Assembly: GCF_000020685.1 (NCBI RefSeq)
Contig: NC_012526.1
Span: 340,001 to 404,000 of the forward strand
Direction: 5' to 3'
Source of the DNA: Deinococcus deserti VCD115
GTDB taxonomy: Bacteria > Deinococcota > Deinococci > Deinococcales > Deinococcaceae
Length of the DNA stretch: 64,000 nucleotides
The first letter of the stretch is position 1, and every line of letters starts with the position of its first letter. This document shows, piece by piece, positions 15,342 through 30,355 of the stretch. The position numbers were made by a program, and so were the translations under genes. The notes under the pieces are model-generated. The model did no database searches and was not told the DNA's origin. It worked only from the letters and a program-made list of their open reading frames with translations.

Positions 15342-16010
15342 TCAGAAGGGCCCCGACTCGTAGAGGTCGGGGCCATCTTCATGGCCAGTCAGGCGGCCCA
15401 GCACGGCGACCTGCCGGGCCAGTGCCGTCAGTGTCCAGGCAAGGTCTGGCGGGTGGGCCCAATCATCCTGTGAAGGCACCTGTTCTTTCGCCAGAAGCCC
15501 GAGCTGCTCCAGCCCAAGCAGGGCAGCGCTCGCTTCCTGCCTGGAGAGCCCGGTGACTGTGAATGGCGTGCTGACCAGCAGAAACCCGGAAAAAGGATCG
15601 ATAGGGTCGAGTCCCCGGAAATACTCGACAAACACACGAAGTTCACGGTCAGAGACGGCCTCGATCAGCCGGAGCGTCTGAAAGCGGTCGATCGTGGGAG
15701 TCACGTAAGACAGGGTGCAACTTGCCAGCGCGCGGGCAATAAAGCGCAGCTTGTCTTCGGATTCGGCCACCTCAGCGGCACGGACCGCCTGAACCACATT
15801 GGCCTCAAACGCATCCGAGCGCAGATAGGCGTGATCCACCTGCGCCGGGAAGGTCCTGAGAATCACGCCGAATTCCTCTTTCAGGTGCTGTGCCAGCCGC
15901 GCCGCCTGCTTCTGGTTGGCGTAGGCATACCAGCCCTGCAGGGACCCTGCGGGCAACCCAAGGGGTTCAAGGGTCTGCAGGACAGGAAGCAGCGGCTCCA
16001 GCGCGTTCAT
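15342..16010 (-). CDS. conserved-looking protein of unknown function
   Basis: About 222 residues, mostly helical, soluble, no signal peptide. Contains GWYAYANQKQAARLAQHLKEEFG and LRLIEAVSDRELRVFVEYFRG. I do not recognise the family. Start chosen at ATG 16010, in an ATGA overlap with the upstream HAD gene, so the two are translated together; the open frame extends to 16073. Its last codons lie inside a hairpin at 15349-15374. Confidence 0.7.
   Translation of the reverse strand: MNALEPLLPVLQTLEPLGLPAGSLQGWYAYANQKQAARLAQHLKEEFGVILRTFPAQVDHAYLRSDAFEANVVQAVRAAEVAESEDKLRFIARALASCTLSYVTPTIDRFQTLRLIEAVSDRELRVFVEYFRGLDPIDPFSGFLLVSTPFTVTGLSRQEASAALLGLEQLGLLAKEQVPSQDDWAHPPDLAWTLTALARQVAVLGRLTGHEDGPDLYESGPF
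15349..15380. terminator. hairpin at the aceF / minus-strand gene junction
   Basis: Perfect 9-bp stem (GGCCCCGAC at 15349-15357 with its complement at 15366-15374), 17 bp after aceF and overlapping the end of the opposing gene. T content after the stem is modest. Confidence 0.5.
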
Positions 16011-16600
16011 GTGCCCTGGCCTGACATGACCCGCCCAAAGTGGGTCTGGCCGATATACAGGTGAGCCTGCCAACCTGCCGCCCGCGCTGCTGCGACATTG
16101 TCAGCACTGTCGTCCCAGAACACGATCTGCTCCGGAGCCAGGGCCAGCCGCCGGGTCACTTCCGCATAGTATTCCGGGTCCGGCTTGCGGTAACCCACCG
16201 TGCAACTTGCGAACTCGCCGTCCACCACCTGATTCAGGCCGACTTCATGCAACAGGTGCCGGGTGCGGTGCGCTTCCTGATTGGTGGCCAGATAGCTGCG
16301 CCAGCCGGAGGCGCGGAGCTGACGAATATCGTCGAGCAGCGGCGTGTTTGGGTGATTCTCCGACTCCAGCCACTCGCGCAGGAACTCGTCAGTGGTCTGG
16401 GTGCGCCCCAGAGCCGCGATGAACGGAGGCAGGTGTGTGCGCAGGTCGCTCTTTCCGGTCGAAGCGGAAAAAAAAGCAGTCTGGAAAAATTCCCGGGTCA
16501 GCTCCGGGTGCTCACGCAGGAGCCTGACACCGAACCATTCCGGCGGGGTGACCAGAACGCCATCGACATCAAGCAGCAGGACATGGGTGTCAGGGTGCAC
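16007..16600 (-). CDS. HAD-superfamily hydrolase
   Basis: 197 residues. Motif I is LLLDVDGVLVTP (nucleophile Asp near residue 10). Motif II is YLATNQEAHRTRHL. The lysine is in SCTVGYRKPDPEYY, and motif III is IVFWDDSADNVAAARAAGWQAHLY. This is the epoxide-hydrolase N-terminal/YihX-like branch of HAD-IA enzymes. Substrate unknown. Forms a two-gene operon with the downstream protein (stop/start overlap at 16007-16010). Divergent from the decayed gene at 16662. Confidence 0.87.
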   Translation of the reverse strand: MHPDTHVLLLDVDGVLVTPPEWFGVRLLREHPELTREFFQTAFFSASTGKSDLRTHLPPFIAALGRTQTTDEFLREWLESENHPNTPLLDDIRQLRASGWRSYLATNQEAHRTRHLLHEVGLNQVVDGEFASCTVGYRKPDPEYYAEVTRRLALAPEQIVFWDDSADNVAAARAAGWQAHLYIGQTHFGRVMSGQGT

Positions 16601-16661
16601 CGCGTGAGTCTAACGGGAATGGCCGATGCGCCGGAGCACCGACGCACGTGACACTCTGACC

Positions 16662-17723
16662 ATGCGGATTTCTGTGTCTGACGGTCTCCCAGGGCAGGTC
16701 TCCTGTGTAAAAGGTGACCCGCTGCTGATGCTCAGCGCTGGCCCCCGCTGCGTGACTTCCCTGGAAGACCTGGCCCAGGGGCAGGCGCTGCTACGTACCG
16801 GGCAGTGAAGACGGCGCGGGTCCTGAGCATTCCGGTTACTCCGGCAGATCTGTGCTGCTGGCAGAGCTCGCTTGCCTCACAGAGACAGCCCTTTTTCCTG
16901 ACGGCCAGAGAAAGTCGGGATCTGGGCCTGTCCACTCACCCTCACAGTGGATAGGCCTGGACTCCGGAGGAGCGCGACACTTCACCATCTGGAATGTGGC
17001 CGGGGAGGCCGACCGGGTTGCCTGGCTGACGGCCAGCCAGTGGGCAGGGCTGGCACAGCCTATGCGGCGGGCATTGCTCTATACACAGGTTCGGCACAGA
17101 CGAGGCAACGTGCCGCTGGGCCAGCACTATGCCGACCTGCTTCCAGCGCTTAAGAGGGGGCGCTTCCTCTCGAGGCCTGAACCGCTGACGCCGACTGTCC
17201 TCAATCGCCTTTTTGCGGGCGGGGCTGCCCCTGCCAGCATGGCCGGGTGCCGCAGGAGGTGTGTGACCGCGCCGCGCCACTGCTGCCGCGTGTTCAGGAA
17301 CTGGCGGGAACATCTGCTGCAAAAGGCCAGGCTGGCAACTGCTTTGGTGCTGTCATGGGAGCAGCAGGCCTGACAGGTGCCGAGCACGCCTGGATGCAGC
17401 GCGTTCCTTTTGAAGCTTTTCTCCAGAAGCGTGCGTCGCCTGGCGGACGGGTCGATCAGCCGGGCACGCTCCTGATCTGGCGCAGCACAGATGGTCCGAG
17501 CCAGCATGCTGCCGTCACCCTGGGCGGTGGTTGGGCTTTTTATAAACCTTCGCAGTCGTGGATGACGCCCAGGCAGGTGCTCCCGGTGCATACGATCACC
17601 CAACGCTTCCGCACGCGGGGCCACCACCTGTCACGCTTCACCCTAAGCTCACTCCCGGTCGTCCGCCGGCTTACTCCGGACGCTGACTTTACTTTCCGTG
17701 TCGCGTCAGGCGCCACAGGGTGA
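16662..17723 (+). pseudogene. frameshifted gene, product ended in an NlpC/P60-like domain
   Basis: One protein can be read only by changing frame three times. The segments are 16662-16805, then about 16808-16870 (KTARVLSIPVTPADL), then about 16870-17225 (LTETALFPDGQRK to NRLFAGGAA), then about 17225-17720 (PQEVCDRAAPLLPRV onward). Each change fits loss of one base, and the three together restore the starting frame. The last part has GNCFGAVMGAAGL (candidate catalytic Cys) and PSQHAAVTLGGGWAFYK (candidate His), an arrangement like NlpC/P60 cysteine peptidases. The intact protein would have about 354 residues. It overlaps the convergent small gene by 35 bp. Confidence 0.6.
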
Positions 17724-17859
17724 TGCCGTTGACGACCATCAGCAGCGCGCACAGCCCGGCCATCACCAGCTCACCGCGTTGCACGAAACGGAGCGCCAGG
17801 ACTCCCCACAGAGCCACCAGCGCCGTCACCAGCCAGACACGCCACGCAGGAGCGTTCAT
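17689..17859 (-). CDS. small two-helix membrane protein
   Basis: A 56-residue frame starting MNAPAWRVWLVTALVALWG and ending LWRLTRHGK. Two hydrophobic helices (about 8-25 and 32-49) are separated by a charged turn RFVQRGE, with positive residues at the C-terminus, so it is very likely an inner-membrane protein. GAGGT lies 8 nt before the ATG. It overlaps the 3' end of the decayed peptidase-like gene on the other strand. Function unknown. Confidence 0.6.
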   Translation of the reverse strand: MNAPAWRVWLVTALVALWGVLALRFVQRGELVMAGLCALLMVVNGITLWRLTRHGK

Positions 17860-17926
17860 TTGCTTGACCTCATGAAAGCCAGCCTACCGGTTCAGGCAGG
17901 GCAGGTGGTCCCGGCGGGATCACCGC

Positions 17927-19300
17927 TCAGCGGCTCGTCGCTCCTGAAGAGCCTCGGGCAGGGGCAGGCGCTGGGCGGACCGGCGCTGGGGACGCCTTCA
18001 CGCCAGGTCCTGGGCTGGCTGCTCCTGTAGCTGAGGCCAGCGCGGCCCGCAGCGCTCCCGAGGCGTTCAGCAACCCCGCGCCGCAGGTCCGGGCAGGATC
18101 AGGATCACAGCCGCCCGAAAACGGGGTGGCGGTGCGGGTCAGCAGGTCACGCACCTGCGCTGGCGTCAGGCGGGGCCGGACGGTCAGCAGCAGGCTGGCT
18201 ACCCCCGTGACATGTGGCGCAGCAAAACTGGTGCCGTCGGGGCTGCGTTCCCCATTCATGCCGCTCAGGCTGCTGGCAGGAATCCCGTGACCCTGCTCTC
18301 CGCCGGGGGCACCCAGGGCGACACTCCGGCCCCAGTTGGCATAGGTCGGGCGCTGCCCGCTGTGCGTCACGCTGGTCACCGTCAGCACGTTCCGGCACCC
18401 GGCTGGTGAGTATCCGGCAGCGTCGGCGCCGTCGTTGGCTGCCCCGGCAATCACGAGCGTGCCGCGGGCGGTCACGGCGTCCACGGCCGCCTGCACCCGA
18501 GGGTCGCAGCGGGTCAAGGGAATGAAGTCGGCATACAGGCTCAGGTTCAGCAGCCGGGCCGGGTTGGGGTTGGTCGGCACTCCAGGCACCGGAATCCCAG
18601 CAGCCCATTTCAGACTGTCGACCAGATCCCCCACTTCAATTAGACCGTCGTTGCCCGCCACGCGCACATGCACGATCCGGGCCTGCGGGTTGAGCCCCGC
18701 CATGCCGCGCCCGTCGTGTGCGGCGGCAATCAGGTTGGCAATCACCTCGCCGTGGTAGGCGTACTGACCGGTGGCACTGGCGTCGCGGTCACGGCCGTCG
18801 CCGTCTCCAGAGCGGGCAGGGTTGCTGACAAAGTCGTAGCCGTTCACCACCCGAGCGCGCAGTTCGGGGCTGTCGACATACCCGGTGTCCAGCACGGCCA
18901 CGGTGACCGGCGGGCCCCAGGACCGGTTGGCAGGCAGCTGTGCCCAGGCTCCAGGCACCTGAATACTCTGTAGGTTCCACTGGCGCTCAAACAGTGGGTC
19001 GCTTGGGCGGGGAACCGGCGTGGACGTTACAGGTGCAGGTTTCGGGGTGGGCTTCGGCGCTGTCAGGGGTGTAGGACGAGGCGCGGCGGTCCCAGGCTGC
19101 GGGGTAAACACGGGCACCAGTGACGGAAGGGGAGAGACAACCGGCTGCAGCTCGGGCAGGGCTGCCGGGCTGCTGATCGGCCGGGCAGGGATTGAAGCAG
19201 CCTGCTGAGCACTGACAGAACCTGACAGCATCGCACCCAGCACCAGCAGAAGCGAGAACCCTGTCGGGAAGGAGACCGGCAGACGTGAGGTGCGGCGCAT
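17927..19300 (-). CDS. secreted subtilisin-like serine protease (S8)
   Basis: 457 residues. The N-terminal signal peptide has a hydrophobic core [17 protein letters not shown] Pro/Thr-rich linker covers roughly residues 40-95, and the S8 catalytic domain occupies about 100-420. The triad is visible: Asp in [10 protein letters not shown], His in [15 protein letters not shown], Ser in [16 protein letters not shown]. The His motif is HGE rather than the usual HGT. Asn of the oxyanion hole is probably in [12 protein letters not shown] Pro/Ala tail closes the protein. Likely extracellular or envelope-associated. Confidence 0.92.
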   Translation of the reverse strand: MRRTSRLPVSFPTGFSLLLVLGAMLSGSVSAQQAASIPARPISSPAALPELQPVVSPLPSLVPVFTPQPGTAAPRPTPLTAPKPTPKPAPVTSTPVPRPSDPLFERQWNLQSIQVPGAWAQLPANRSWGPPVTVAVLDTGYVDSPELRARVVNGYDFVSNPARSGDGDGRDRDASATGQYAYHGEVIANLIAAAHDGRGMAGLNPQARIVHVRVAGNDGLIEVGDLVDSLKWAAGIPVPGVPTNPNPARLLNLSLYADFIPLTRCDPRVQAAVDAVTARGTLVIAGAANDGADAAGYSPAGCRNVLTVTSVTHSGQRPTYANWGRSVALGAPGGEQGHGIPASSLSGMNGERSPDGTSFAAPHVTGVASLLLTVRPRLTPAQVRDLLTRTATPFSGGCDPDPARTCGAGLLNASGALRAALASATGAASPGPGVKASPAPVRPAPAPARGSSGATSR

Positions 19301-19329
19301 ATCCCGCAGTTTCCTCTGAGCGCCTGATG

Positions 19330-19358
19330 TTCACCTGAGCCCCGCTTGGGGATACCAT
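19330..19358 (+). promoter_or_regulatory. promoter of the SDR gene (leaderless)
   Basis: TTCACC at 19330-19335, 17-bp spacer, TACCAT at 19353-19358, then 6 nt to ATG 19365. Confidence 0.5.
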
Positions 19359-19364
19359 CACGCT

Positions 19365-20144
19365 ATGACCACAACCCAGCCGAAACAGGTCCTGCCCAGC
19401 GTGGTGGTGCTGACGGGTGCTTCCAGCGGGATCGGGCGGGCCACGGCACGGGAACTGGCCTCCCGGGGGCACACCCTGGTGCTGGCCGCCCGCCGGGCCG
19501 ATCAGCTGATGCAGCTGGCCCTGGAACTGGACGCCAGTGGCACGCGAGTGATTGCCGTGCCAACCGACGTAACCAGCCCTGACGCCCGCCGTTATCTGAT
19601 TGAGGTCGCCCGCGGACACTACGGGCACATTGACGTGCTGATCAACAATGCCGGCGTCACGGTGGAGCAGGGCTGGTGGTGGGAGGACCCGGACCCCATG
19701 AGGGTGCTGCGGGTCAATCTTGAAGCCCCCATTGAGCTGACCCGGCTGGCGCTGCCGGATATGCGCGCGCGTGGTTCCGGCCACATCATCAACATCGGCT
19801 CGGTGGCCGGGCGCGCCGCGACCAACGGCATCTACAGCGCCAGCAAGTTCGGCCTGCGCGGCTTCAGCCTGGGGCTTCGCCGCGAACTGCTGGGGACAGG
19901 CGTGAACGTCAGCCTGATCGCCCCCGGCTTCGTGAAAAGCGAGATGACCGCCAGCGCACGCCTGCCCATGCCGGGGCCGGAAGTCGTTGCGCGGGCCGTG
20001 GCCGCAGTCATGGACCACCCGCAACGGGAAGTGATTGTTCCCGGGGCTTACCGGGCGCTGGCCTTCCTGGACGCAGCGCTTCCTGGCGTGGGTGACCTGC
20101 TGGTTCGCCGGCTGATTCGCCGGCGCTACAACCACCCGAACTGA
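19365..20144 (+). CDS. short-chain dehydrogenase/reductase
   Basis: 259 residues, classical SDR. NAD(P)-binding [12 protein letters not shown] lies near residues 19-30. [10 protein letters not shown] follows, then the catalytic Ser in NIGSVAG and Tyr/Lys in YSASKFG. An Arg-containing stretch after the first strand (LAARRAD) suggests NADP preference. No clue to the substrate. Monocistronic, with a leaderless promoter. Confidence 0.92.
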   Translation: MTTTQPKQVLPSVVVLTGASSGIGRATARELASRGHTLVLAARRADQLMQLALELDASGTRVIAVPTDVTSPDARRYLIEVARGHYGHIDVLINNAGVTVEQGWWWEDPDPMRVLRVNLEAPIELTRLALPDMRARGSGHIINIGSVAGRAATNGIYSASKFGLRGFSLGLRRELLGTGVNVSLIAPGFVKSEMTASARLPMPGPEVVARAVAAVMDHPQREVIVPGAYRALAFLDAALPGVGDLLVRRLIRRRYNHPN

Positions 20145-20225
20145 CGTGCCTGCTGGGACCCTGAAGTGATCTCCAGATCACCGCTGCTTTAAGGCCACCT
20201 TGAGGCGAGCGGGCTGAAGGCCGCT

Positions 20226-20231
20226 TACACT
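20226..20231 (+). promoter_or_regulatory. -10 element for leaderless App1-like gene
   Basis: TACACT ends 6 nt before GTG 20238, which decides the GTG start. Confidence 0.5.
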
Positions 20232-20237
20232 GGGCGG

Positions 20238-21332
20238 GTGAGCTCCGCCAAGACTGCTTTCAAGGCCCTGTTGCCGGTACTGGAACGGTTGGTGACCGTG
20301 GTCGACCGGGTGGCCAGTGGCTACCTGCAACCCCGCCGTGCCCGGGGCAAGCTGATTCTGCAGCCTTATGTCGGCTGGGGCACCCCCGAGCAGGTCGAGC
20401 TGTCGGGCCGGGTGCTGCTGCCCCGCACGATTCATCCCGCCCGCAAGGGCGACCGCCGGCTGCGCAACGTTCAGAACATCCTGCGCCGCATGATGTCGCG
20501 CGAGGTCGGCGGCGTGACGGTTACAGGCACCCTGGGAGGCCAGAGTGTTTCCGCCGTCAGTGATTCGGACGGGTACTTCACGCTGACGTTTGCGCCGGCT
20601 GAAGCGCTGGCCAGTGGCTGGCATCAGGTCTCACTGCAGATCGGCGGCCGCGAGGGCGTCACGCCTGGTCGCGTGCAGGTGGTTGCAGCAGCCCGCTACG
20701 GCATCATCAGCGACCTGGACGACACTGTGATCAAGTCGGACGTGACCAGTGTGGCGCGCATGCTGCAGACCGTCATGAGCGGCAACGCTCGGACCCGCCT
20801 GCCGTTTCCAGGTGTCGGGGCCCTGTACCGTGCCCTGACCCGCGAGGGTGAGGCCCGCAACCCTATTTTTTATGTTTCAAGCAGCCCCTGGAACTTCTTT
20901 GACTTGCTGTGGCAGTTTCTGGAATACCGCCGGATTCCGCTGGGGCCGCTGTTCCTGCGTAACTGGGGCTTTGATCTGCTGTCCGGCCACGGCACTTACA
21001 AGCACACCGTCATAGAGCAGCTGTTTCGCAAATACCCGCAGCTGCCTTTCGTGCTGGTCGGAGACAGCGGTGAGAAGGATCCCGAGATCTACGCCGAGGT
21101 GGTGCGCCGTCATCCCAACCGGGTTCTGGCGGTGTATATCCGTGACGTGACCGAAGCTTCCCGCGATCAGGGTGTGCTGAAGCTGCGTGAGGAGGTCCGC
21201 AAGGCTGGAGTGGACCTGGTGCTGGCCGCCGACAGCCTGAACGCGGCCAGCCACGCCATGGCCATGGGCCTGATCACTCCGGGGGAATACCGCAGCGTCC
21301 TGACCAGTGTGGCGCGCAGCTACGAGACCTGA
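20238..21332 (+). CDS. App1/DUF2183-family phosphatase (phosphatidate phosphatase-like)
   Basis: 364 residues. The N-terminal part carries a beta-rich segment ([19 protein letters not shown]). The C-terminal catalytic region has the HAD-type motif [16 protein letters not shown] (near residues 155-170), [18 protein letters not shown], and HKY-like [12 protein letters not shown] with [14 protein letters not shown]. This order is that of the App1 (DUF2183) family, whose yeast member is a Mg-dependent phosphatidate phosphatase. The bacterial substrate is not established. Convergent with rnr, sharing a terminator. Confidence 0.88.
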   Translation: MSSAKTAFKALLPVLERLVTVVDRVASGYLQPRRARGKLILQPYVGWGTPEQVELSGRVLLPRTIHPARKGDRRLRNVQNILRRMMSREVGGVTVTGTLGGQSVSAVSDSDGYFTLTFAPAEALASGWHQVSLQIGGREGVTPGRVQVVAAARYGIISDLDDTVIKSDVTSVARMLQTVMSGNARTRLPFPGVGALYRALTREGEARNPIFYVSSSPWNFFDLLWQFLEYRRIPLGPLFLRNWGFDLLSGHGTYKHTVIEQLFRKYPQLPFVLVGDSGEKDPEIYAEVVRRHPNRVLAVYIRDVTEASRDQGVLKLREEVRKAGVDLVLAADSLNAASHAMAMGLITPGEYRSVLTSVARSYET

Positions 21333-21353
21333 GAGGCCTGGATGCACATGAGC

Positions 21354-21390
21354 AGGGGCCACAGCGCACATGCTGTGGCCCCTCGCTTAT
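21354..21390. terminator. bidirectional terminator between App1-like gene and rnr
   Basis: Perfect 12-bp stem (AGGGGCCACAGC at 21354-21365, loop GCACAT, complement at 21372-21383) between convergent genes. Confidence 0.75.
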
Positions 21391-21399
21391 CGGTCTTTT

Positions 21400-25383
<3,984 letters not shown>

Positions 25384-26034
25384 GAACGCACCTGGGTGTT
25401 CAGGACGCGCCCGGAGGCTGTTGTCTGTGGGGTGGAGCAGGCCAGTCTTAAGTTGCTGACGCGCTGCTGCTGTCCCCCTCGGCCCCCGGGAACTGGTTTT
25501 TCGCTTTACTCGGGCCGCGCCTGGTTCACCACTGCCCCGCAGGCGTCTGTGTGGGGGCGCTGTCCTGTACCCGGCAGCATAAGCAGCATAACACGGCCCG
25601 CCTGACGCAACCTTTACGCACCCTGAGCGCTTGGCGCAACGCACCTGGGAGTAGGAAATGGATGAACCGGCTGAAACGAAACGAGCAGCACAGTCTGCGA
25701 AATGCTGGAGAGCACTGTTTTGAGAGGGTTGAAGCCCAGAACCGATGGGCCACCCGAAGCCAGAGATAAAGAACGAGCAACCTGCTGGGGTTTCTGCATT
25801 GGCAAGGCGCTCCAGCGGGCTCCGGCACCTGGAGCGCCGCAAACCCTCCGAGGAAACACCTGTCTGGTCGCATTCGGGCCTGTCGCAACAAAAGTCAGTT
25901 CTTCCAGCGGACTCGGCGCTCTATGCAAGGTGGCGTGGAACTGCCCCAGGACAGACTGATGGTGCATTCACCCTGCTCTGCAAGAACCACGCTGAGTCTG
26001 GTCAAACCCATGTTTCCTATCTGGAATCCGGGTT
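25384..26034. other. 651-bp gap without a supported gene
   Basis: Upstream of rnr and downstream of the exonuclease III gene. Open frames here have no recognisable protein sequence. It contains a perfect 10-bp stem at 25806-25815/25829-25838 (GGCGCTCCAG) without a T tail, and a tandem TATGCTGC on the minus strand near 25576-25590 that could be a -10 region for rnr, though no properly spaced -35 is seen. The rnr leader would then be about 190 nt. Confidence 0.4.
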
Positions 26035-26817
26035 TCAGGAACGCTCCACCCAACCCGTGAGCGGAGCGTGGTCGCTCAGGCGCGCCTCGCGGTCCACGCA
26101 CACGCCACGCACCTGCACCCCGGCCGACAGCAGGTAGTCGATGCGCCAGCCGACATTGTTCGCATAGGCGTTGCCGCGGTTGCTCCACCAGGTGTACTCC
26201 GCCGCTTCGCCCAGGCAATTGCGGTGGCAGTCGACCAGACCGGCCGAAAGATGGGCCGTCATCCATTCACGTTCGTGCGGCAGAAAGCCGCTGTTCTTCC
26301 GGTTGCTGCGCCAGTTTTTCAGGTCAATTTCGCGGTGGGCGATGTTGTAGTCCCCACCGATCACCACCGGCGTCTGTTCATCCAGCAGAGCCTGGACCCA
26401 GGTGTGGTAGTCGTCCAGTATGCGGTCCTTGAACCCTTGACGGAGCTCGCCGCTGCTGCCGCTGGGCAGATACACGCTGACAAAGCGCACCCCCTGCACC
26501 ACGGCGCTGACCACCCGGCCCTCAGCGTCCATCTCATCGTGCAGCATGCCTGCCCGGATGTCGCGCAGGGGGTGGCGGCTCAGCACTGCCACGCCGCTGT
26601 AACCCGCCTTCTGCGCCGGAAACCAGGCGCCGTCGTACCCCAGGTCTTGCAGCGCTTCGGGCATGGGGCCGGCCCGCACTTCCTGCAGCAGCAGGACGTC
26701 AGGTGCTTCGCGTAACAGCCAGTCGCGCAGACCCTTGCGCAGGGCGCTGCGCAGGCCATTGACGTTTAGGGTGGTGACCTTCAGGGCAGAGGCTGAAGAC
26801 GGAGAGGCGGACGTCAT
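26035..26817 (-). CDS. xth: exodeoxyribonuclease III
   Basis: AP endonuclease/3'-5' exonuclease of base excision repair, EEP superfamily. About 260 residues. LKVTTLNVNGLRSALRKGL begins the fold. LLLQEVRAGP holds the metal-binding Glu, GYSGVAVLSR and VIGGDYNIAHREIDLKN hold the catalytic Asp/Asn, and WRIDYLLSAGV and LSDHAPLTG the final Asp-His pair. Start taken at ATG 26817, with TATCCT 8 nt upstream; an upstream in-frame start at 26865 adds an unconvincing Arg/Cys-rich stretch. Confidence 0.93.
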   Translation of the reverse strand: MTSASPSSASALKVTTLNVNGLRSALRKGLRDWLLREAPDVLLLQEVRAGPMPEALQDLGYDGAWFPAQKAGYSGVAVLSRHPLRDIRAGMLHDEMDAEGRVVSAVVQGVRFVSVYLPSGSSGELRQGFKDRILDDYHTWVQALLDEQTPVVIGGDYNIAHREIDLKNWRSNRKNSGFLPHEREWMTAHLSAGLVDCHRNCLGEAAEYTWWSNRGNAYANNVGWRIDYLLSAGVQVRGVCVDREARLSDHAPLTGWVERS

Positions 26818-26950
26818 CGTCTCCGAGGATAGCGGCCTCCTGACGCAGCAGCGCCGCTCTTGCAACTGGCTATTCAGGCCGGGCCGTTTAGGCGTCGTTC
26901 AGTCAACTCACGTCCAGGGGGCCGCGCCTGACCGTTACGCTAAAGGAATC

Positions 26951-27259
26951 ATGACCGACATTAAATTCCGCAATGAATCGGATGGGCTCGAGTACGAGAT
27001 GACGCATCCCAAAGCTGCGCGGGTGCTGCAGGACGTGCAGCAGTGGGCACAGCGCAACGAGTTCACGCACGTCACGTTCTGGCGTGATGCGGCCGACGAG
27101 CACAAGCTCTGGGTGCAGCTGGGCGATGACCGCCTCAATTACTGGATTCATGACACGACCTTTACAGAAGGCAAGCACGATACCGTGGAAATGCAGATGG
27201 ACTACGCGCGCGGTGCCCAGCGCCGAAGTGCTGCTGGCTACGAAAAATTCGATAAATAA
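26951..27259 (+). CDS. small soluble protein of unknown function
   Basis: 102 residues starting MTDIKFRNESDGLEYEMTHP at ATG 26951, with AAAGGA just upstream. Rich in aromatic and charged residues (FTHVTFWRDAADEHKLWVQLGDD), predicted mixed alpha/beta, no signal peptide or membrane segment. I do not recognise a family. Monocistronic. Confidence 0.7.
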   Translation: MTDIKFRNESDGLEYEMTHPKAARVLQDVQQWAQRNEFTHVTFWRDAADEHKLWVQLGDDRLNYWIHDTTFTEGKHDTVEMQMDYARGAQRRSAAGYEKFDK

Positions 27260-27464
27260 CCCGCATTTCTAAAGCAAAGGCGCCGGTTGAGCCAACAGGT
27301 CCTCTGAAAACTTCAGTGAGTCCGGAGTGGTGGGCGGTGCAGGGTGCTGATGAAAAGAGCTGAACCCCAGCCTCGACTTCTGGTGCCCTTCTAACCTGCA
27401 CGTCCTCGTGGGGGTGCACACTGCCTTCAGATGAAGGCCACCCGCCTTCGGAAGGAGGGTCTGT

Positions 27465-28250
27465 ATGCACGAGCACCCCAGCCAGAACCATGACCTGGAA
27501 GATGACGATCTGCCGGTAGGCCAGGTCCTGGACCGCCGCCACGCCTTGCGGTTATTAGGTCTGGCGGGAGGCGCGGCGTTTGTCGGCGGGCTGGCACTGG
27601 CCCGCCAGACTGGGCCGGGTCGCCCGGCTCCTGCAGCCGCTGGTCTCCCGGGCTGCGTCGTGCGGCCACAGTCGGCTCAGGGCCCGTTCTTTACCGACGA
27701 GCGACTCAGACGCCGCGATATCCGCACGGACAGCGCCAGCGGCAGGGTGGCGGCCGGCGTGCCCCTGACCCTCACTTTCCAGGTGTCGCGGGTGGGGCTG
27801 CGGGTGTGTGAGCCGCTTGCAGGGGTGGTCGTGGATGTCTGGCACTGCGACGCGCTGGGGATGTACAGCGACGTCAGCGACCAGAGTTTCGACACCAGAG
27901 GCCAGAATTTTCTGCGCGGGTACCAGATCACCAACGCCCAGGGACGCTGCAGCTTCCAGACGATCTATCCCGGCTGGTACCGGGGCCGCGCGGTGCATCT
28001 CCATTACCGCCTGCGCACGCTTGACGCCCGTGGCAGGGTCAGCGGCGATTTCGTTTCACAGCTGTTTTTCGAAGAGGCATTGAATGAACAGGTGCACGCT
28101 CTGGCGCCCTACCGGCAAAAAGGACGCCGTGACACGCTTAACAGCACCGACAGCCTGTACCGCAACGGAGGTAATCAGATGCTGATCCGTGCCACCGGAA
28201 CGCCTCAAAAAAGCCTGATGGCCACCTTCGACGTGGGGCTGCTCAGCTGA
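27465..28250 (+). CDS. exported intradiol ring-cleavage dioxygenase-like protein
   Basis: 261 residues. The N-terminus has a twin-arginine-like signal (DRRHALRLLGLAGGAAFVGG, residues about 24-43), so export by Tat is likely. The rest follows the protocatechuate 3,4-dioxygenase fold. VVVDVWHCDALGMYSDV carries the first Fe-ligand Tyr, and TIYPGWYRGRAVHLHYR carries the second Tyr and the H-x-H pair. The substrate of exported relatives is not known. Its 3' end overlaps the convergent methyltransferase by 8 bp. Confidence 0.85.
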   Translation: MHEHPSQNHDLEDDDLPVGQVLDRRHALRLLGLAGGAAFVGGLALARQTGPGRPAPAAAGLPGCVVRPQSAQGPFFTDERLRRRDIRTDSASGRVAAGVPLTLTFQVSRVGLRVCEPLAGVVVDVWHCDALGMYSDVSDQSFDTRGQNFLRGYQITNAQGRCSFQTIYPGWYRGRAVHLHYRLRTLDARGRVSGDFVSQLFFEEALNEQVHALAPYRQKGRRDTLNSTDSLYRNGGNQMLIRATGTPQKSLMATFDVGLLS

Positions 28251-28866
28251 AGCGCGCAACGTAGACACTCAGGTGTAGCGCGTCCTCTACCGGGAAGCGC
28301 TGGCTGCTCACCGGGACTCTCAGCGCGGAAGCCTGAACCAGCTCGCGGGCATGGGCTTCTGTGACCTTCACGCGCACCCGCACGTCAAGCCGAACGGCCA
28401 CAAGAGCAGCGGCCTGAAGGGCTTCGCGCAGTGGTGCGTCCGGCCCCCGATCAGAGCCGGGACGCCCCAGAGCCCGCCATGTAGACGCCAGATGCCCGGG
28501 TCCATGGGCGGCCAGAACCAGCTGGCCGCCCGGCCGCAGGACCCGCTGGGCCTCCGCCAGGGCCACCAGAGGACGCGGCAGGTGCGAAAGCACCCGCACC
28601 AGCAGCGCGGCGTCGAAGCTGCCAGGCAGATAGGGCAGGGCTTCAGCCTGACCGTGACGGACGCCAGCTCCGGGGCGCGTATCGATCCCATCCAGGGTGC
28701 CGGCGTGTCCGCGAGCTTCCAGTTCACGCAGCAGCAGACCTGTTCCTGCACCGACGTCCAGTACAGCCGCGGTGGTGGGGAGGTCCAGCAACTCCAGAAG
28801 CGGTCCAGCAGGCCAGTTTTCCCCGCCCAGACGGAAGCACAGGGCGTCACGCGCAGCCAGGGTCAT
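28243..28866 (-). CDS. SAM-dependent methyltransferase
   Basis: 207 residues, class I fold. Motif I is VLDVGAGTGLLLREL (about residues 36-50). LDGIDTRP follows, with post-motif AEALPYLPGSFDAALLVRVLSHL and QRVLRPGGQLVLAAHGPG, the UbiE/Methyltransf_11 pattern. Substrate unknown. The accBC terminator sits just upstream, so it has its own transcript. Confidence 0.85.
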   Translation of the reverse strand: MTLAARDALCFRLGGENWPAGPLLELLDLPTTAAVLDVGAGTGLLLRELEARGHAGTLDGIDTRPGAGVRHGQAEALPYLPGSFDAALLVRVLSHLPRPLVALAEAQRVLRPGGQLVLAAHGPGHLASTWRALGRPGSDRGPDAPLREALQAAALVAVRLDVRVRVKVTEAHARELVQASALRVPVSSQRFPVEDALHLSVYVARFS

Positions 28867-28874
28867 GGCTTCAG

Positions 28875-28905
28875 CATAAAAAAGAGAGGCAGGCGCGTGC
28901 CTGCC
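28875..28905 (-). terminator. terminator of the accBC transcript
   Basis: Stem GGCAGGC (28888-28894) with its complement (28899-28905); on the minus strand it is followed by CTCTCTTTTTT. Confidence 0.8.
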
Positions 28906-28927
28906 CCCCTGCGCTGCGGCGCGAGTT

Positions 28928-30265
<1,338 letters not shown>

Positions 30266-30355
30266 CGCTTCTATGCCCCTTTTCAGCGAAGAATCTGGTG
30301 ACAAGGCCCGGTGGGAGCCGCTTGACGGCGGCTGCCCCCATACCTGCGCGCTCGA

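Noticed and set aside
25576..25610. TATGCTGC tandem with TTGCGT as an rnr promoter
   Set aside because: Spacers of 14 and 23 bp do not fit a sigma-70 promoter.
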